Positions 1 to 8,281 of a stretch of DNA of 64,000 bases are shown here, in pieces. The notes below the pieces were generated by a model. It searched no databases, was not told where the DNA came from, and saw nothing but the letters and a program-made list of their open reading frames with translations. The stretch comes from Pseudoflavonifractor sp. MSJ-30 (GTDB lineage: Bacteria > Bacillota > Clostridia > Oscillospirales > Oscillospiraceae), in the NCBI RefSeq assembly GCF_018918045.1, contig NZ_JAHLPU010000018.1, positions 61,329-125,328 on the forward strand, written 5' to 3'. Position numbers and translations under genes: made by a program. Within the stretch, counting starts at the first letter, position 1, and each line of letters opens with the position of its first letter.

Positions 1-1
1 C

Positions 2-718
2 AATTCTGCAAACCGCGGCACGGAATCCGCGAGCCAGAGCTTTGACGCCTCCCAGGTGCGGTCCCTGGAAATTGACTGGGTGGACGGCTCGGTCTCCATC
101 CGGCAGGACACCGGGGACACCCTGCGCTATGCCGTCTCCGGCGGCGACGCGGACAGCACCGCATACTCCCTGGAGGATGGGAAACTCACCATCAGCGCCA
201 TGGAAAGCAGCGTTCTGAATTTTGGCAGCCACAGAGGTGCGGACCTGACGGTGCTGGTTCCAAAGGGTTGGACGCCAAAGGAGCTTTCCGTAGAGAGTAT
301 TTCCGCTCCCATTCAGATTGAAAACCTGACGGGAACGGAATTGGACGTGGACACCGTATCCGGTGTGATGGAATTGAAGGACATCCGGTCCGACAAGCTG
401 AGCCTTTCCACCATTTCCGCAAAGATCACCTGCTCCGGCGCGGCCCATGAGATTTCCCTGGAAACCACCTCCGGGAACTGCGCTCTGGAGCTGACGGAAC
501 GCCCCGAGAAAATCGACCTGGATTCCGTCTCCGGGGATTTGGAGCTGTTCCTGCCAAAAACAGCGGGCTTCACCCTGAGACAGGACACCGTCAGCGGCAA
601 ATTCCGCTCGGATTTTGACTATACCTGTCCTTCCGAAAGCCGCTATGTATCCGGTGACGGCAGCTGTGCCATCAGTGCCGATACGGTTTCCGGAAATGTA
701 AACATCCGGCAGAAATGA
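2..718 (+). CDS. DUF4097-type beta-strand repeat protein (5' end outside window)
   Basis: The reading frame is open to the left edge of the window, so the true start is missing. The visible 238 codons are built from repeating short beta-strand units such as DTVSGVMEL, SVSGDLEL, DTVSGKF and DTVSGNV, the signature of DUF4097/DUF4098 putative adhesin domains. These form right-handed beta-solenoid-like folds in Firmicutes envelope or regulatory proteins. No membrane segment or signal peptide is visible in this C-terminal part; one could lie upstream. A terminator follows directly. The molecular function is unknown for the family. Confidence 0.7.
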   Translation, partial: NSANRGTESASQSFDASQVRSLEIDWVDGSVSIRQDTGDTLRYAVSGGDADSTAYSLEDGKLTISAMESSVLNFGSHRGADLTVLVPKGWTPKELSVESISAPIQIENLTGTELDVDTVSGVMELKDIRSDKLSLSTISAKITCSGAAHEISLETTSGNCALELTERPEKIDLDSVSGDLELFLPKTAGFTLRQDTVSGKFRSDFDYTCPSESRYVSGDGSCAISADTVSGNVNIRQK

Positions 719-722
719 ATTT

Positions 723-757
723 ACGGCGTACCGCCTGAGCTGCGGTACGCCGTTTCC
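723..757 (+). terminator. Rho-independent terminator after the DUF4097 gene
   Basis: A 12-bp stem (723-734 pairing with 742-753) with a short loop is followed by a weak T-rich tract. It lies 5 bases after the stop codon and between convergent genes. Confidence 0.7.
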
Positions 758-762
758 GTTAT

Positions 763-1488
763 TCAATACTCCCCTGCCGCGTACATGACGGCGGAGAGGG
801 CGCACAGCGGGGCTGTCTCACAGCGCAGTATGCGCTTGCCGAGGGTGCAGACCGTCAGACCGGCGTCCAGCGCCTGAGAGACTTCCCGCTCCTCCAGACC
901 GCCCTCCGGGCCGGTCAACAGGCTGACGGTCTTCCAGTGGCCGCTATCCAGAGCGTCGTGCATGGTGACGGTATCCTCATGCTCGTAAAAAAGCAACGCC
1001 TTATCTGCCTGTGCCGCCCGGCGCAGCGCTTCAGCATAGGATCCCAGCACCAGCACCTCCGGGATCAGCCCCCGGCCGGATTGCTCGGCTGCGGAGGCGG
1101 CAATCTTCTGCCAGCGCTCCAGCTTCTTTTTCAGGCTCTTTTCATCCGGCCGGGACACGCAGCGCTCCGACGGGAACGCTACGATCTCTACGGCCCCAAG
1201 CTCTGTGGCTTTCTGGATCACATGCTCCAGCTTGTCTGCCTTGGGAAAAGCCATATACACACTGACCCGGACCGCGGCCTCGCTCTCCGAAGGGCGGCAT
1301 TCTCCACAGGTAAGGGTCAGCACCTCCGGGTCCTCTACCCGGCACAGACATTCCCTGCCCTGCCCGTCACAGAGCAGGACTTCCTCACCGGCTTTCAGCC
1401 GCAATACCCTGGCGTGTTTGGCGTTTTCTCCGGTCAGCTGACAGGAGGGACCGGAAAGCGCCTCCTGCGTTACAAAAAATCGAATCAT
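763..1488 (-). CDS. rsmE: 16S rRNA m3U1498 methyltransferase RsmE
   Basis: This 241-residue SPOUT-class methyltransferase methylates N3 of U1498 in 16S rRNA using S-adenosylmethionine. The N-terminal part is a PUA-like RNA-binding region (KHARVLRLKAGEEV). The C-terminal trefoil-knot motifs TGPEGG and LGKRILRCETAPL form the cofactor pocket. The length matches the family (about 240-250). It stands alone here, without the prmA gene that often precedes it, and has its own promoter upstream (1516-1544). Confidence 0.92.
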   Translation of the reverse strand: MIRFFVTQEALSGPSCQLTGENAKHARVLRLKAGEEVLLCDGQGRECLCRVEDPEVLTLTCGECRPSESEAAVRVSVYMAFPKADKLEHVIQKATELGAVEIVAFPSERCVSRPDEKSLKKKLERWQKIAASAAEQSGRGLIPEVLVLGSYAEALRRAAQADKALLFYEHEDTVTMHDALDSGHWKTVSLLTGPEGGLEEREVSQALDAGLTVCTLGKRILRCETAPLCALSAVMYAAGEY

Positions 1489-1515
1489 ACTTGGGCCTCA
1501 CTTTTGTTTTTCCCC

Positions 1516-1544
1516 AGTATAGCATACCTTCCCCGGATGCGCAA
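1516..1544 (-). promoter_or_regulatory. Sigma-A-type promoter for rsmE
   Basis: On the minus strand a -35 TTGCGC (1539-1544) and a -10 TATACT (1516-1521) are separated by 17 bases, 28 bases upstream of the rsmE start. Confidence 0.65.
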
Positions 1545-1700
1545 GCGTCGGAAGTTCAACCGCACGTTTGGTCTTCTCAAGAAGCGGTTCATCGTTTTTC
1601 CTTAATTGCAGGGCAGCAGTAGATTTTGTTTTCGTACCGCAGACCGGGGGCAAAAGACCCGCTGTCCAGCCGCCGACGATTTATTCAGAGTTTCCGTAAC

Positions 1701-1738
1701 AAAAAAGAGCAGGTCACTCTTCAGAATGACCTGCTCTT
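1701..1738 (-). terminator. Terminator of tRNA-Leu
   Basis: A 12-bp perfect stem (1705-1716 with 1727-1738) is followed on the minus strand by a run of T. It starts right at the encoded CCA end of the tRNA. Confidence 0.85.
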
Positions 1739-1820
1739 GGTGCGAGAGAGGGGACTCGAACCCCCACGGCATAACCACACGCACCTCAAACGTGCTTGTC
1801 TACCATTCCAACACTCTCGC
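1738..1820 (-). tRNA. tRNA-Leu (anticodon GAG)
   Basis: The acceptor stem is GCGAGAG (1820-1814) paired with CTCTCGC next to discriminator A and an encoded CCA (1740-1738). The anticodon stem CACGT/GCGTG holds the loop TTGAGGT, giving anticodon GAG. The long variable arm and the T-arm GGGGGTTCGAGTCCCC fit a class II leucine tRNA. It has a consensus promoter and its own terminator, so it is a single-gene unit. Confidence 0.95.
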
Positions 1821-1832
1821 AAGTGCCTGTGT

Positions 1833-1861
1833 ATTATACCGTAGATTTTCTGTTTTGTCAA
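1833..1861 (-). promoter_or_regulatory. Consensus promoter for tRNA-Leu
   Basis: A -35 TTGACA (1861-1856) and -10 TATAAT (1838-1833) with a 17-base spacer match the sigma-A consensus perfectly. The -35 box overlaps the stop codon of the upstream cobC-like gene. Confidence 0.85.
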
Positions 1862-2415
1862 TCCTTTTTTCCGGGAATCGCCCGGTAGGAATTTCCCTCA
1901 ATCAAATACCCATGCCCGGGGTCGGGCTGCCACTGATAGCGGCTCTTATTCTCCTCCGGGAAAAGATGCTCCATGATGGCGGCGATTACGCCGCCGTGGG
2001 TCACAAGCACGGTATCCTCCTGCCGCAGCTCCTGCAGAGCTGCCAGGACACGAGCAAGCATCTGGTTTCCGCTCTCCCCTTTTGGGGGGACGTTTGCCAT
2101 ATTGTCGCCGGTGATCCAGTCCAGATAGGCCGGATCATTTTTCAGTTCTTCATATGTGTGCATTTCGAAAACACCGAAATCCACTTCCCGAAAGGCTGGC
2201 CTTTTTTCGTGAGGGACGTCCCCGAAGAGCGCGGCGAGTGTCTGTTCCGTGCGCAGCATGCCGGAGGTCAGGAAACGGACATTGGAGATCTCATAATGCA
2301 GTCCCTTCAATTCTTCCCGCCCTGCTTCTGAAAGGGGCAGATCTGTAGACCCGCAGTAGCGGTGCCGGAGATTCGCCTCCGTCTTGCCATGGCGAATGAG
2401 GTAAAGTCTGCTCAT
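1858..2415 (-). CDS. cobC: Alpha-ribazole phosphatase-like histidine phosphatase (CobC)
   Basis: This 185-residue histidine-phosphatase-superfamily protein has the catalytic RHG motif (LIRHGKTEAN, near residue 8) and the second catalytic His in VTHGGV. In this context it most likely removes phosphate from alpha-ribazole-5'-phosphate or adenosylcobalamin-5'-phosphate, the last step of nucleotide-loop assembly. I placed the start at the ATG that overlaps the upstream stop (ATGA), not at the longer frame's upstream start. It is the last gene of the corrinoid salvage operon. General phosphoglycerate-mutase-like activity cannot be excluded from sequence alone. Confidence 0.8.
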   Translation of the reverse strand: MSRLYLIRHGKTEANLRHRYCGSTDLPLSEAGREELKGLHYEISNVRFLTSGMLRTEQTLAALFGDVPHEKRPAFREVDFGVFEMHTYEELKNDPAYLDWITGDNMANVPPKGESGNQMLARVLAALQELRQEDTVLVTHGGVIAAIMEHLFPEENKSRYQWQPDPGHGYLIEGNSYRAIPGKKD

Positions 2416-2780
2416 TTCAGCTTTTGCTCCAATCCGCAGTATATCCGGTACACGTTGTCCGCGTTTTTGGCCAGGTACTGGCATACAAGTCCTGTAGTGT
2501 GCCGCCACAGCCGCATCGTCGCGTCGATGGGCACAACACCGCAGAAAATATCCATGCAGATAATGACCTTATCCGATAGGTCCTGCTGCTTCAGCTTTTC
2601 CAGAGGATCGATACCTGCCTGAACGCAGGCAAGAACATACTCCTCCAATCTGTCGATACAGGGCCTGGAAAAATCGATGGCCGTATCGGTGCAGAGGAAA
2701 ATCTGTTCCTCAGAGAACCCAAATTTCTCTTTTGCAAAGGCGTGTTTGCCCTGATAGGCGCCGCCGATAATCAGTTTCAT
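2412..2780 (-). CDS. Short divergent CobU-like P-loop protein
   Basis: This 122-residue protein begins with a P-loop-like GGAYQGKHAFA and later has a segment (CGVVPIDATMRLWRH) like the NEVGxGIVP region of CobU. It lacks much of the middle of CobU (usual length about 180) and has lost the normal Ser/Thr after the P-loop lysine (GKH instead of GKS). A full-length cobU lies 750 bases upstream in the same operon, so this is a diverged paralogue. It could be a specialised kinase, a regulatory subunit or a decaying copy. It overlaps cobC by 4 bases. Confidence 0.7.
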   Translation of the reverse strand: MKLIIGGAYQGKHAFAKEKFGFSEEQIFLCTDTAIDFSRPCIDRLEEYVLACVQAGIDPLEKLKQQDLSDKVIICMDIFCGVVPIDATMRLWRHTTGLVCQYLAKNADNVYRIYCGLEQKLK

Positions 2781-2790
2781 AGAAGCCTCC

Positions 2791-3531
2791 TTACAGAATG
2801 GCCAGAGCCCCCAGGGCCGCCAGCTCAGAAATGGTCAGTGCGTAACCGGAAATATCCCCGTTCATCCCCTCCAGCGACCGGTAGGCTCTTCGAAGGGCCA
2901 GGGCGTACCCCGCCATCTGAACAAGCGGCACAAGCCCGGCGCGAAGCCCCAGGCAAAACGCAAAGGTCAGGGCCGCCGCCAGAAAAGCGCAGGGAATCAG
3001 CACATCCGCCGGTTTCGCCCGCTTCTCTACATACTGGCTGGTGGACATCTTCGGCAGTACGGAAACAGCCAATGCGCTGCCGCAGCGGCTGACTACCGGA
3101 ATGACGATCAGCACCCGAAGCTCCGTTTCCTTGTCAAACGATGCGCAGAAAGCAAATTGGCACAGGATCAGCAGCACAACGCCGATAACGGCGAAGGAAC
3201 CTACATGAGAATCCTTCAGAATCTCTCTGCGCCGTGCCAGATCCCGGTAGGATCTTACGGCATCGGTCACATCCATAAAGCCATCCAGATGTATGAAGCC
3301 TGTCGCGAAAAAGGGTATCGCGCACAGAGCAATGCCGGTCACCGCCTGAGGAAGGCCCAGCAGGCCGCACAGCAGCCCCAAAGCCCACCAGAATAACCCG
3401 ATCTCCAACCCTACCAGAGGCAGGCACCACAGGAGCTTATCCCGGGCATCCTCATCCCAGATTTTACAGGGACAGGGAATGGCGCAGAACATAGACTGGC
3501 ACATGAAAAAAGCGTGCAGGAACTGCTTCAT
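2791..3531 (-). CDS. cobS: Adenosylcobinamide-GDP ribazoletransferase CobS
   Basis: This 246-residue polytopic membrane protein joins adenosylcobinamide-GDP to alpha-ribazole (or its phosphate) to give cobalamin. It has several hydrophobic helices and the conserved acidic motif GFIHLDGFMDVTDAV typical of CobS. The length matches the family (about 240-260). It overlaps the upstream cobU by 4 bases, so the two are translationally coupled. Confidence 0.93.
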   Translation of the reverse strand: MKQFLHAFFMCQSMFCAIPCPCKIWDEDARDKLLWCLPLVGLEIGLFWWALGLLCGLLGLPQAVTGIALCAIPFFATGFIHLDGFMDVTDAVRSYRDLARRREILKDSHVGSFAVIGVVLLILCQFAFCASFDKETELRVLIVIPVVSRCGSALAVSVLPKMSTSQYVEKRAKPADVLIPCAFLAAALTFAFCLGLRAGLVPLVQMAGYALALRRAYRSLEGMNGDISGYALTISELAALGALAIL

Positions 3532-4073
3532 AGCCCGATGCCCCCTTTGTGAATAATATGGCTTCCGGCGCTGACTTCAATGACCGTATCCGAAATCCCT
3601 GCCAGAAACCGATCCAGCTGAGCAAGGCCCCGCCGGTAAATCTCCGTTTCCTCGCCGTATTTCATAGCGTCGGAATAGATATAATCACTGACCAGCACTA
3701 TATTTTTAACCTGGCCGCAAAGCGCTTCCAGCCCTGCCTGGCACCGGTCCGGGGCCGCCGGATCCAGCTTCCATGTCGTCGGGTCCGGGTAAAGCTCATT
3801 CAGCAGCAAGGCTGTGACGCTGTCCAGCAGGAAGGTTCCCTCCTTATCGGTGTGCTCCAGGCATTTGGCAATGTCCCTTCCCTGTTCCAGCGTCTCAAAG
3901 CCCAGCCCGGCCCGGTCGACCAAATGATGCCGGATGCGGTCCCGGTCCTCTTCGTCGCAGGGAATCATGGTGGCAAGGTAATAGTGCTTCCCGCCATTTG
4001 CCAGCTTCACCGCCAGGTCCTGGGCGTAGGAGGATTTGCCGTTTTTGGCTCCGCCCGTAATGAAGACGATCAT
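3528..4073 (-). CDS. cobU: Adenosylcobinamide kinase / guanylyltransferase CobU
   Basis: This 181-residue bifunctional enzyme phosphorylates adenosylcobinamide and transfers GMP to it. The N-terminal P-loop is GGAKNGKSS (residues 7-15). The region LATMIPCDEEDRDRIRHH contains the guanylylated-histidine area of the family. The length is normal. It overlaps cobT upstream and cobS downstream by 4 bases each, indicating a tightly coupled operon. Confidence 0.93.
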   Translation of the reverse strand: MIVFITGGAKNGKSSYAQDLAVKLANGGKHYYLATMIPCDEEDRDRIRHHLVDRAGLGFETLEQGRDIAKCLEHTDKEGTFLLDSVTALLLNELYPDPTTWKLDPAAPDRCQAGLEALCGQVKNIVLVSDYIYSDAMKYGEETEIYRRGLAQLDRFLAGISDTVIEVSAGSHIIHKGGIGL

Positions 4074-5158
4074 TTTGGGTCCTCCACAGTGAACTTGTCC
4101 CCTTCCCGGATCTCGTCCAGGTAGCCATCGTCAATGCCCGCCTGGTCAAAGGTCGCCATGTCGTTGATAACGGCGCAGGCGGCGTCCAGAACCTGAAACG
4201 CCAACGGGCAGCCGCTGCCTTCGCCCAGTCGCATCCCCAGCAGGAAGATGGGCTGCAGGCCCAAGGCCTCCATGGCGAGCTTGTAGCCGATTTCATAAGA
4301 GGCGTGGCTGGGCACCAGGTAATCCCTGACTGTGGGGCACAGCCGCACAGCGCACAGGGCCGCCACCACGGAGATAAAGCCATCAATGACCATAGGCCGA
4401 TGGCTCGCCGCGCCGCCCAGGAACGCGCCGCACATGGCGGCCAGATCAAAGCCGCCAACCTTCCGCAGCACATCCACGGGATCCGCAGGATCAGGCTTGT
4501 TCAGCGCGATGGCGTCAGCGATGACCTGCTTCTTCTTCCGGAAGGATTCGTCCGTAATGCCGCCGCCCCGGCCTGTGACCGTCTCCACGCCGACACCCAG
4601 CAGAACAGCCAGGACTGCCGAGGAAGTGGTCGTATTGCCGATGCCCATTTCGCCAACGCCCATGGCATCGGCGTCCGTCTGCATGGCAAGCTCCGCACCG
4701 GTCAGAATGGCCTGGATGGCTTGTTCCCGGGTCATGGCGGGTCCCCTGACGATATTCTGGGTTCCGAAGGCAATTTTCTTATTCAGGACCTTCGGTTCAT
4801 GAATGACGGCATTGACGCCCACATCACACACCGTAATGCCGGAACCAAAGTGCTTCGCCAGCACGGAAGCCCCGGTCTTCGCCCGGGTCAGATTGATGGT
4901 CTGCATCAGGGTCACAGACTGGGGGGCACTGGAAACGCCCTCTTCCACAACGCCGTTGTCCGCGGCAAACACAAGCAGGTGGGTCTTGTTCATGGAATTA
5001 TGGACCTCTCCGGTGATGCCTGCCAGCTGAATGGACAGTTCCTCCAGCCGCCCCAGGCTCTCGGGGGGTTTGGCAAGCGCTGCCTGCCGAAGCTTCGCGG
5101 CGGCCATAGCCTCCTGAGAGAGAGGCTGAATGGATGCAAGTAAGTTTTCCAGCGTCAT
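4070..5158 (-). CDS. cobT: Nicotinate-nucleotide-dimethylbenzimidazole phosphoribosyltransferase CobT
   Basis: This 362-residue enzyme activates the lower-ligand base: it transfers phosphoribose from nicotinate mononucleotide to dimethylbenzimidazole or another base to give alpha-ribazole-phosphate. Motifs include FAADNGVVEEGVSSAP, GVGEMGIGNTT, GRGGG and the C-terminal GEGSGCPLA carrying the catalytic-base glutamate. I chose the ATG at 5158 because a strong AGGAGG lies just upstream; the open frame continues further but carries no family sequence. Confidence 0.95.
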   Translation of the reverse strand: MTLENLLASIQPLSQEAMAAAKLRQAALAKPPESLGRLEELSIQLAGITGEVHNSMNKTHLLVFAADNGVVEEGVSSAPQSVTLMQTINLTRAKTGASVLAKHFGSGITVCDVGVNAVIHEPKVLNKKIAFGTQNIVRGPAMTREQAIQAILTGAELAMQTDADAMGVGEMGIGNTTTSSAVLAVLLGVGVETVTGRGGGITDESFRKKKQVIADAIALNKPDPADPVDVLRKVGGFDLAAMCGAFLGGAASHRPMVIDGFISVVAALCAVRLCPTVRDYLVPSHASYEIGYKLAMEALGLQPIFLLGMRLGEGSGCPLAFQVLDAACAVINDMATFDQAGIDDGYLDEIREGDKFTVEDPK

Positions 5159-5160
5159 TT

Positions 5161-5919
5161 TTATTCCTCCAATATTCCCTGCTGAAGCAGCCACTGGGCA
5201 CCTTGTTTGCCGTCTATCACTTCCAGTGTGTAGCTGGCGTCGGGGCACAGGGCCTCCGCCCGGGTCAAAAATTCTTTCATTGAGATTGTCCCCTGATCCA
5301 GGGGGCTGTGGGTGTCAGAATTACGGTCATTGTTGTGGATATGGAAATGACCAAGCCAGGGAGACAGCGTATCCAGCCACTGCTCCACCGGGATTTCGGA
5401 ACAGATATGGGCATGGCCCACATCCAGGCAGAGCCGGAACCGGGGGTCATCCACCCCGGCAGCAATGTCTGCCATCCACTGCGGATCAGATTCCATGACG
5501 TTTTCAATGTAGAGGGTCACATTCTCCGGGATCTTTTTCAGAAAATCCTTCCAGAAAAGAATGGACTGCTCCGTATACCAGCAAGGATAATAGACGTGGG
5601 GCAGATAGCCGCCGTGAAAAACCATTCTTTTCGCACCGTAAACCATGGACATCTGAACAGCCTGCAAATAGCGCTTTGCCGCAAGGTCTCGGGCAAGCGA
5701 GTCAATGGCACAGGGGAAAAGCTCGTTGAAGGGGCCATGAAAGACCCGATTGGAAACATTCCGAACCTGTGCGTCCACTTTCGGCTTTGTTTCCGACAGA
5801 AGCATATCCATATTCATGGCCGTGCAGTAATCCGCAATTTCTATGCCCACCCCAAGCTCCCGAGCGGCGGCCCCGGCCTTTGAATCTATCGTGGAAAGAA
5901 AGAGCTGTTCCCGTTTCAT
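5161..5919 (-). CDS. TIM-barrel sugar-phosphate isomerase/epimerase-like protein in the corrinoid operon
   Basis: This 252-residue protein belongs to the xylose-isomerase-like/AP-endonuclease-2 TIM-barrel superfamily. Metal-ligand motifs are visible: FHGPFNEL, VFHGGY, LYIENV, LCLDVGHAH, HFHIHNNDRNSD and YTLEV. It sits between the S component (4-base overlap) and cobT, so it is very likely co-translated with the corrinoid genes. It is not a known step of cobalamin synthesis. Its substrate is unknown; a ribose-like or lower-ligand precursor would fit the context. Confidence 0.7.
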   Translation of the reverse strand: MKREQLFLSTIDSKAGAAARELGVGIEIADYCTAMNMDMLLSETKPKVDAQVRNVSNRVFHGPFNELFPCAIDSLARDLAAKRYLQAVQMSMVYGAKRMVFHGGYLPHVYYPCWYTEQSILFWKDFLKKIPENVTLYIENVMESDPQWMADIAAGVDDPRFRLCLDVGHAHICSEIPVEQWLDTLSPWLGHFHIHNNDRNSDTHSPLDQGTISMKEFLTRAEALCPDASYTLEVIDGKQGAQWLLQQGILEE

Positions 5920-6626
5920 AAATTGCCCTCTTCTTTCTGCATCATGCCGTATTTTTTCTGAATGCGGTTCAGCTTATACAGCAGGGGTTTGGTCAGCACC
6001 ATCAGCGTCACACCGCAGCCCAGGCCGTGGATCAGGTTCACCGGCACACCCCGGCCGAAAATGACCAGCGCATTGGCCCAGGTCAGCTTGCTGAGTACCG
6101 TGAACACAGTACAGCAGTCCAGCAAGGGGCCCACGATCAGCAGAATGGACAGAAATCCGAAAACACCCAGCAGCCAGGGCCTGCACCACTTCTGGCGGCC
6201 ATAGAAAACCAGCCCTGCCCAGAAGCCGGCAAAGCCATAGGCAAACATCTGCCATGGAGTCCAAGGGCCCTGGCTGAAGAAGAAGTTGCTGGCAAAAGCG
6301 GAGATGGCCCCGGTCAAAAAGCCCGCCTGAGGGCCAAAGGCGATGCCCGTAATCATAATAACGGCGGTAATTGCTTTGAAATAGGGAATAAACGCAAAGG
6401 CCACCCGGGAAGCCGTCGCCAGCGCCGCCATGACCGCCAAGGTCACAAGCTCCCGGGATTGAGGCTTTCTGGATTCAAAGGAGGCAAAGAAGGGCAGCAT
6501 AATTTCGATGATCACCAGCGTACTGGTCAGGTAGTACCAGCGCCCTTTGATATGGCTGCCGAAATAGAGCGTCGCCGGAATCAGCAGAAAAATGGTCAGG
6601 ATGGAAAACAGGGTGGATTTTTTCAT
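5916..6626 (-). CDS. ECF transporter substrate-binding S component, probably for corrinoids or a precursor
   Basis: This 236-residue integral membrane protein has about six hydrophobic helices and the general look of ECF S components (for example MVALAT-like TLAVMAALATASRVAF and GPQAGFLTGAISAF). It is encoded between fused EcfA and the corrinoid assembly genes and overlaps EcfA by 4 bases. By context it should bind a corrinoid such as cobinamide, or alpha-ribazole or the lower base. The sequence alone does not fix the ligand. Confidence 0.75.
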   Translation of the reverse strand: MKKSTLFSILTIFLLIPATLYFGSHIKGRWYYLTSTLVIIEIMLPFFASFESRKPQSRELVTLAVMAALATASRVAFAFIPYFKAITAVIMITGIAFGPQAGFLTGAISAFASNFFFSQGPWTPWQMFAYGFAGFWAGLVFYGRQKWCRPWLLGVFGFLSILLIVGPLLDCCTVFTVLSKLTWANALVIFGRGVPVNLIHGLGCGVTLMVLTKPLLYKLNRIQKKYGMMQKEEGNL

Positions 6627-8281
6627 TGCCCATCCCCCAGATTCTCTTTGTACAACGCTGTTACATCCTCCGCGGTGACGGCATTTTCAAAAATACAGCG
6701 GCTCATGCGGTTAGAGGACGTGGTATAGAAGCTGTTGGAGCCGAAGAATTCTCTGGGGCGGCCGGAGGCAATGATCTGCCCGTCAAAGAACATGGCGGCA
6801 ATGTCCGCATGCTCCGCGCAGAACTCAATATCGTGGGAGACCATAACGATGGTCATCCCCTCCCCTGTCAACCGCTTCAATGTCCTGGCGAACCGGGCCT
6901 TAAAGCCGCAGTCCAGGCCTTTCGTAGGCTCGTCCAACAGAAGGAGCCTGGGATTCGTCAGCAGCACCTTGGCCAGAGCCACCCGCTGCTGCTCGCCGCC
7001 GGAGAGGTCATAGGGGTGGGCATCCAGCAAGTGGGTGATCTCACACAGCTCCGCAGCATGAATTTGTGCCTGCTTGTCCGGGTTCATCTCCTCCAGCTCC
7101 TCCCGAACATTCTGCTTCACAAACAGATTGGTGGGGTCCTGCGGCAGCATGGAAAGGCAGTTCCGGAACAACTCGCCCCGTGGGTATTTCTTAGTCTCTT
7201 TTCCAAAGACCTGGATTTTCCCGCGGTAGGGCTTGCTGGCTCCGCAGATTGTCCGCAGGGTGGTGGATTTTCCCACTCCGTTGCCGCCAACAATGGTATA
7301 CAGGCATCCGGAGGGAACCGTCATGGTCAGGCCCTTCAGAACATCCGGGGACTGCTTTTCGTAGCGCAGCCATACATTCTCAATGTGCAAAGCCGGTTCG
7401 GTTTTCGGCAGCTCCGGTAATGGCGGCAGGGTGCGAACCGCGGGCTTTTTTTCGCCGAAGACATCCGTAAGCCAATTCCGCCCTTCCCGGACGGTCAACG
7501 GCGCTGTCCCGGTGCCGCCGCACTGGTAAAACGAACGCATGGGCGCCGGGAGCATGGGGAACAGCGGACTTCGGGCGTCAAACAGACTGTGTCCGATCTC
7601 CCTGGGACCGGCGTTTGCCGCCAGATGCCCTTTCTCCATCACAAGGACTCTGTCCGCTACCGGAAAAATGTCCTCTGCCCGATGCTCTGTGATCAGGACG
7701 GTAATTCCCAATTCCTGATTGATCTTTTTCAGGGTGTTCAGGAAATCCGACGCGGCAATTGGATCCAGCTGGGCTGTCGGTTCATCCAGGATCAGGATTT
7801 CCGGCTGCATGGCCATAATAGAAGCCAAATTCAGCAGTTGCTTCTGGCCGCCGGAAAGCTGAGAAATGTCCCGATGGTACCAGCTTTGAATGCCGAAAAA
7901 GCTGGCCATTTCCGCTACCCGCAGACCGATGGTCTCCCGGGAGACACCCAGATTTTCCAGACCGAAGGCCAGCTCATGCCAGACTTTATCGGTGACGATC
8001 TGATCATCGGGATTCTGCATAACATAGCCGATGGCCGAGGCCTGCTTTGCCCCATCCACCTGCTCCAAAGGGACGCCGTTGTAGAGAATTTCTCCCCGGC
8101 AGCTTCCGGTCGGGGTCAGGACGGATTTCAGATGCCGCAAAAGCGTGGTCTTTCCGCAGCCGCTGTTGCCGCAGAGCAGCACATACTCACCTTTGCTGAT
8201 GGAAAAAGACACGTCCACAATGGTTTCCCTGACCGCGTCCGGATAGGAAAAGCTCAGGTTTCGAATTTCAAGTTGTTCCAT
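6623..8281 (-). CDS. Fused two-domain ECF transporter ATPase (EcfA-EcfA')
   Basis: This 552-residue protein contains two complete ABC ATPase domains in tandem. The first has Walker A GNSGCGKTT (near residue 38), signature LSGGQKQLL and Walker B ILILDEPTA. The second has Walker A GGNGVGKST (near residue 335), signature LSGGEQQRVA and Walker B LLLLDEPTKGLD. Such fusions replace the usual EcfA1/EcfA2 pair and power uptake through EcfT and S components. It overlaps ecfT by 28 bases. Confidence 0.93.
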   Translation of the reverse strand: MEQLEIRNLSFSYPDAVRETIVDVSFSISKGEYVLLCGNSGCGKTTLLRHLKSVLTPTGSCRGEILYNGVPLEQVDGAKQASAIGYVMQNPDDQIVTDKVWHELAFGLENLGVSRETIGLRVAEMASFFGIQSWYHRDISQLSGGQKQLLNLASIMAMQPEILILDEPTAQLDPIAASDFLNTLKKINQELGITVLITEHRAEDIFPVADRVLVMEKGHLAANAGPREIGHSLFDARSPLFPMLPAPMRSFYQCGGTGTAPLTVREGRNWLTDVFGEKKPAVRTLPPLPELPKTEPALHIENVWLRYEKQSPDVLKGLTMTVPSGCLYTIVGGNGVGKSTTLRTICGASKPYRGKIQVFGKETKKYPRGELFRNCLSMLPQDPTNLFVKQNVREELEEMNPDKQAQIHAAELCEITHLLDAHPYDLSGGEQQRVALAKVLLTNPRLLLLDEPTKGLDCGFKARFARTLKRLTGEGMTIVMVSHDIEFCAEHADIAAMFFDGQIIASGRPREFFGSNSFYTTSSNRMSRCIFENAVTAEDVTALYKENLGDGQ

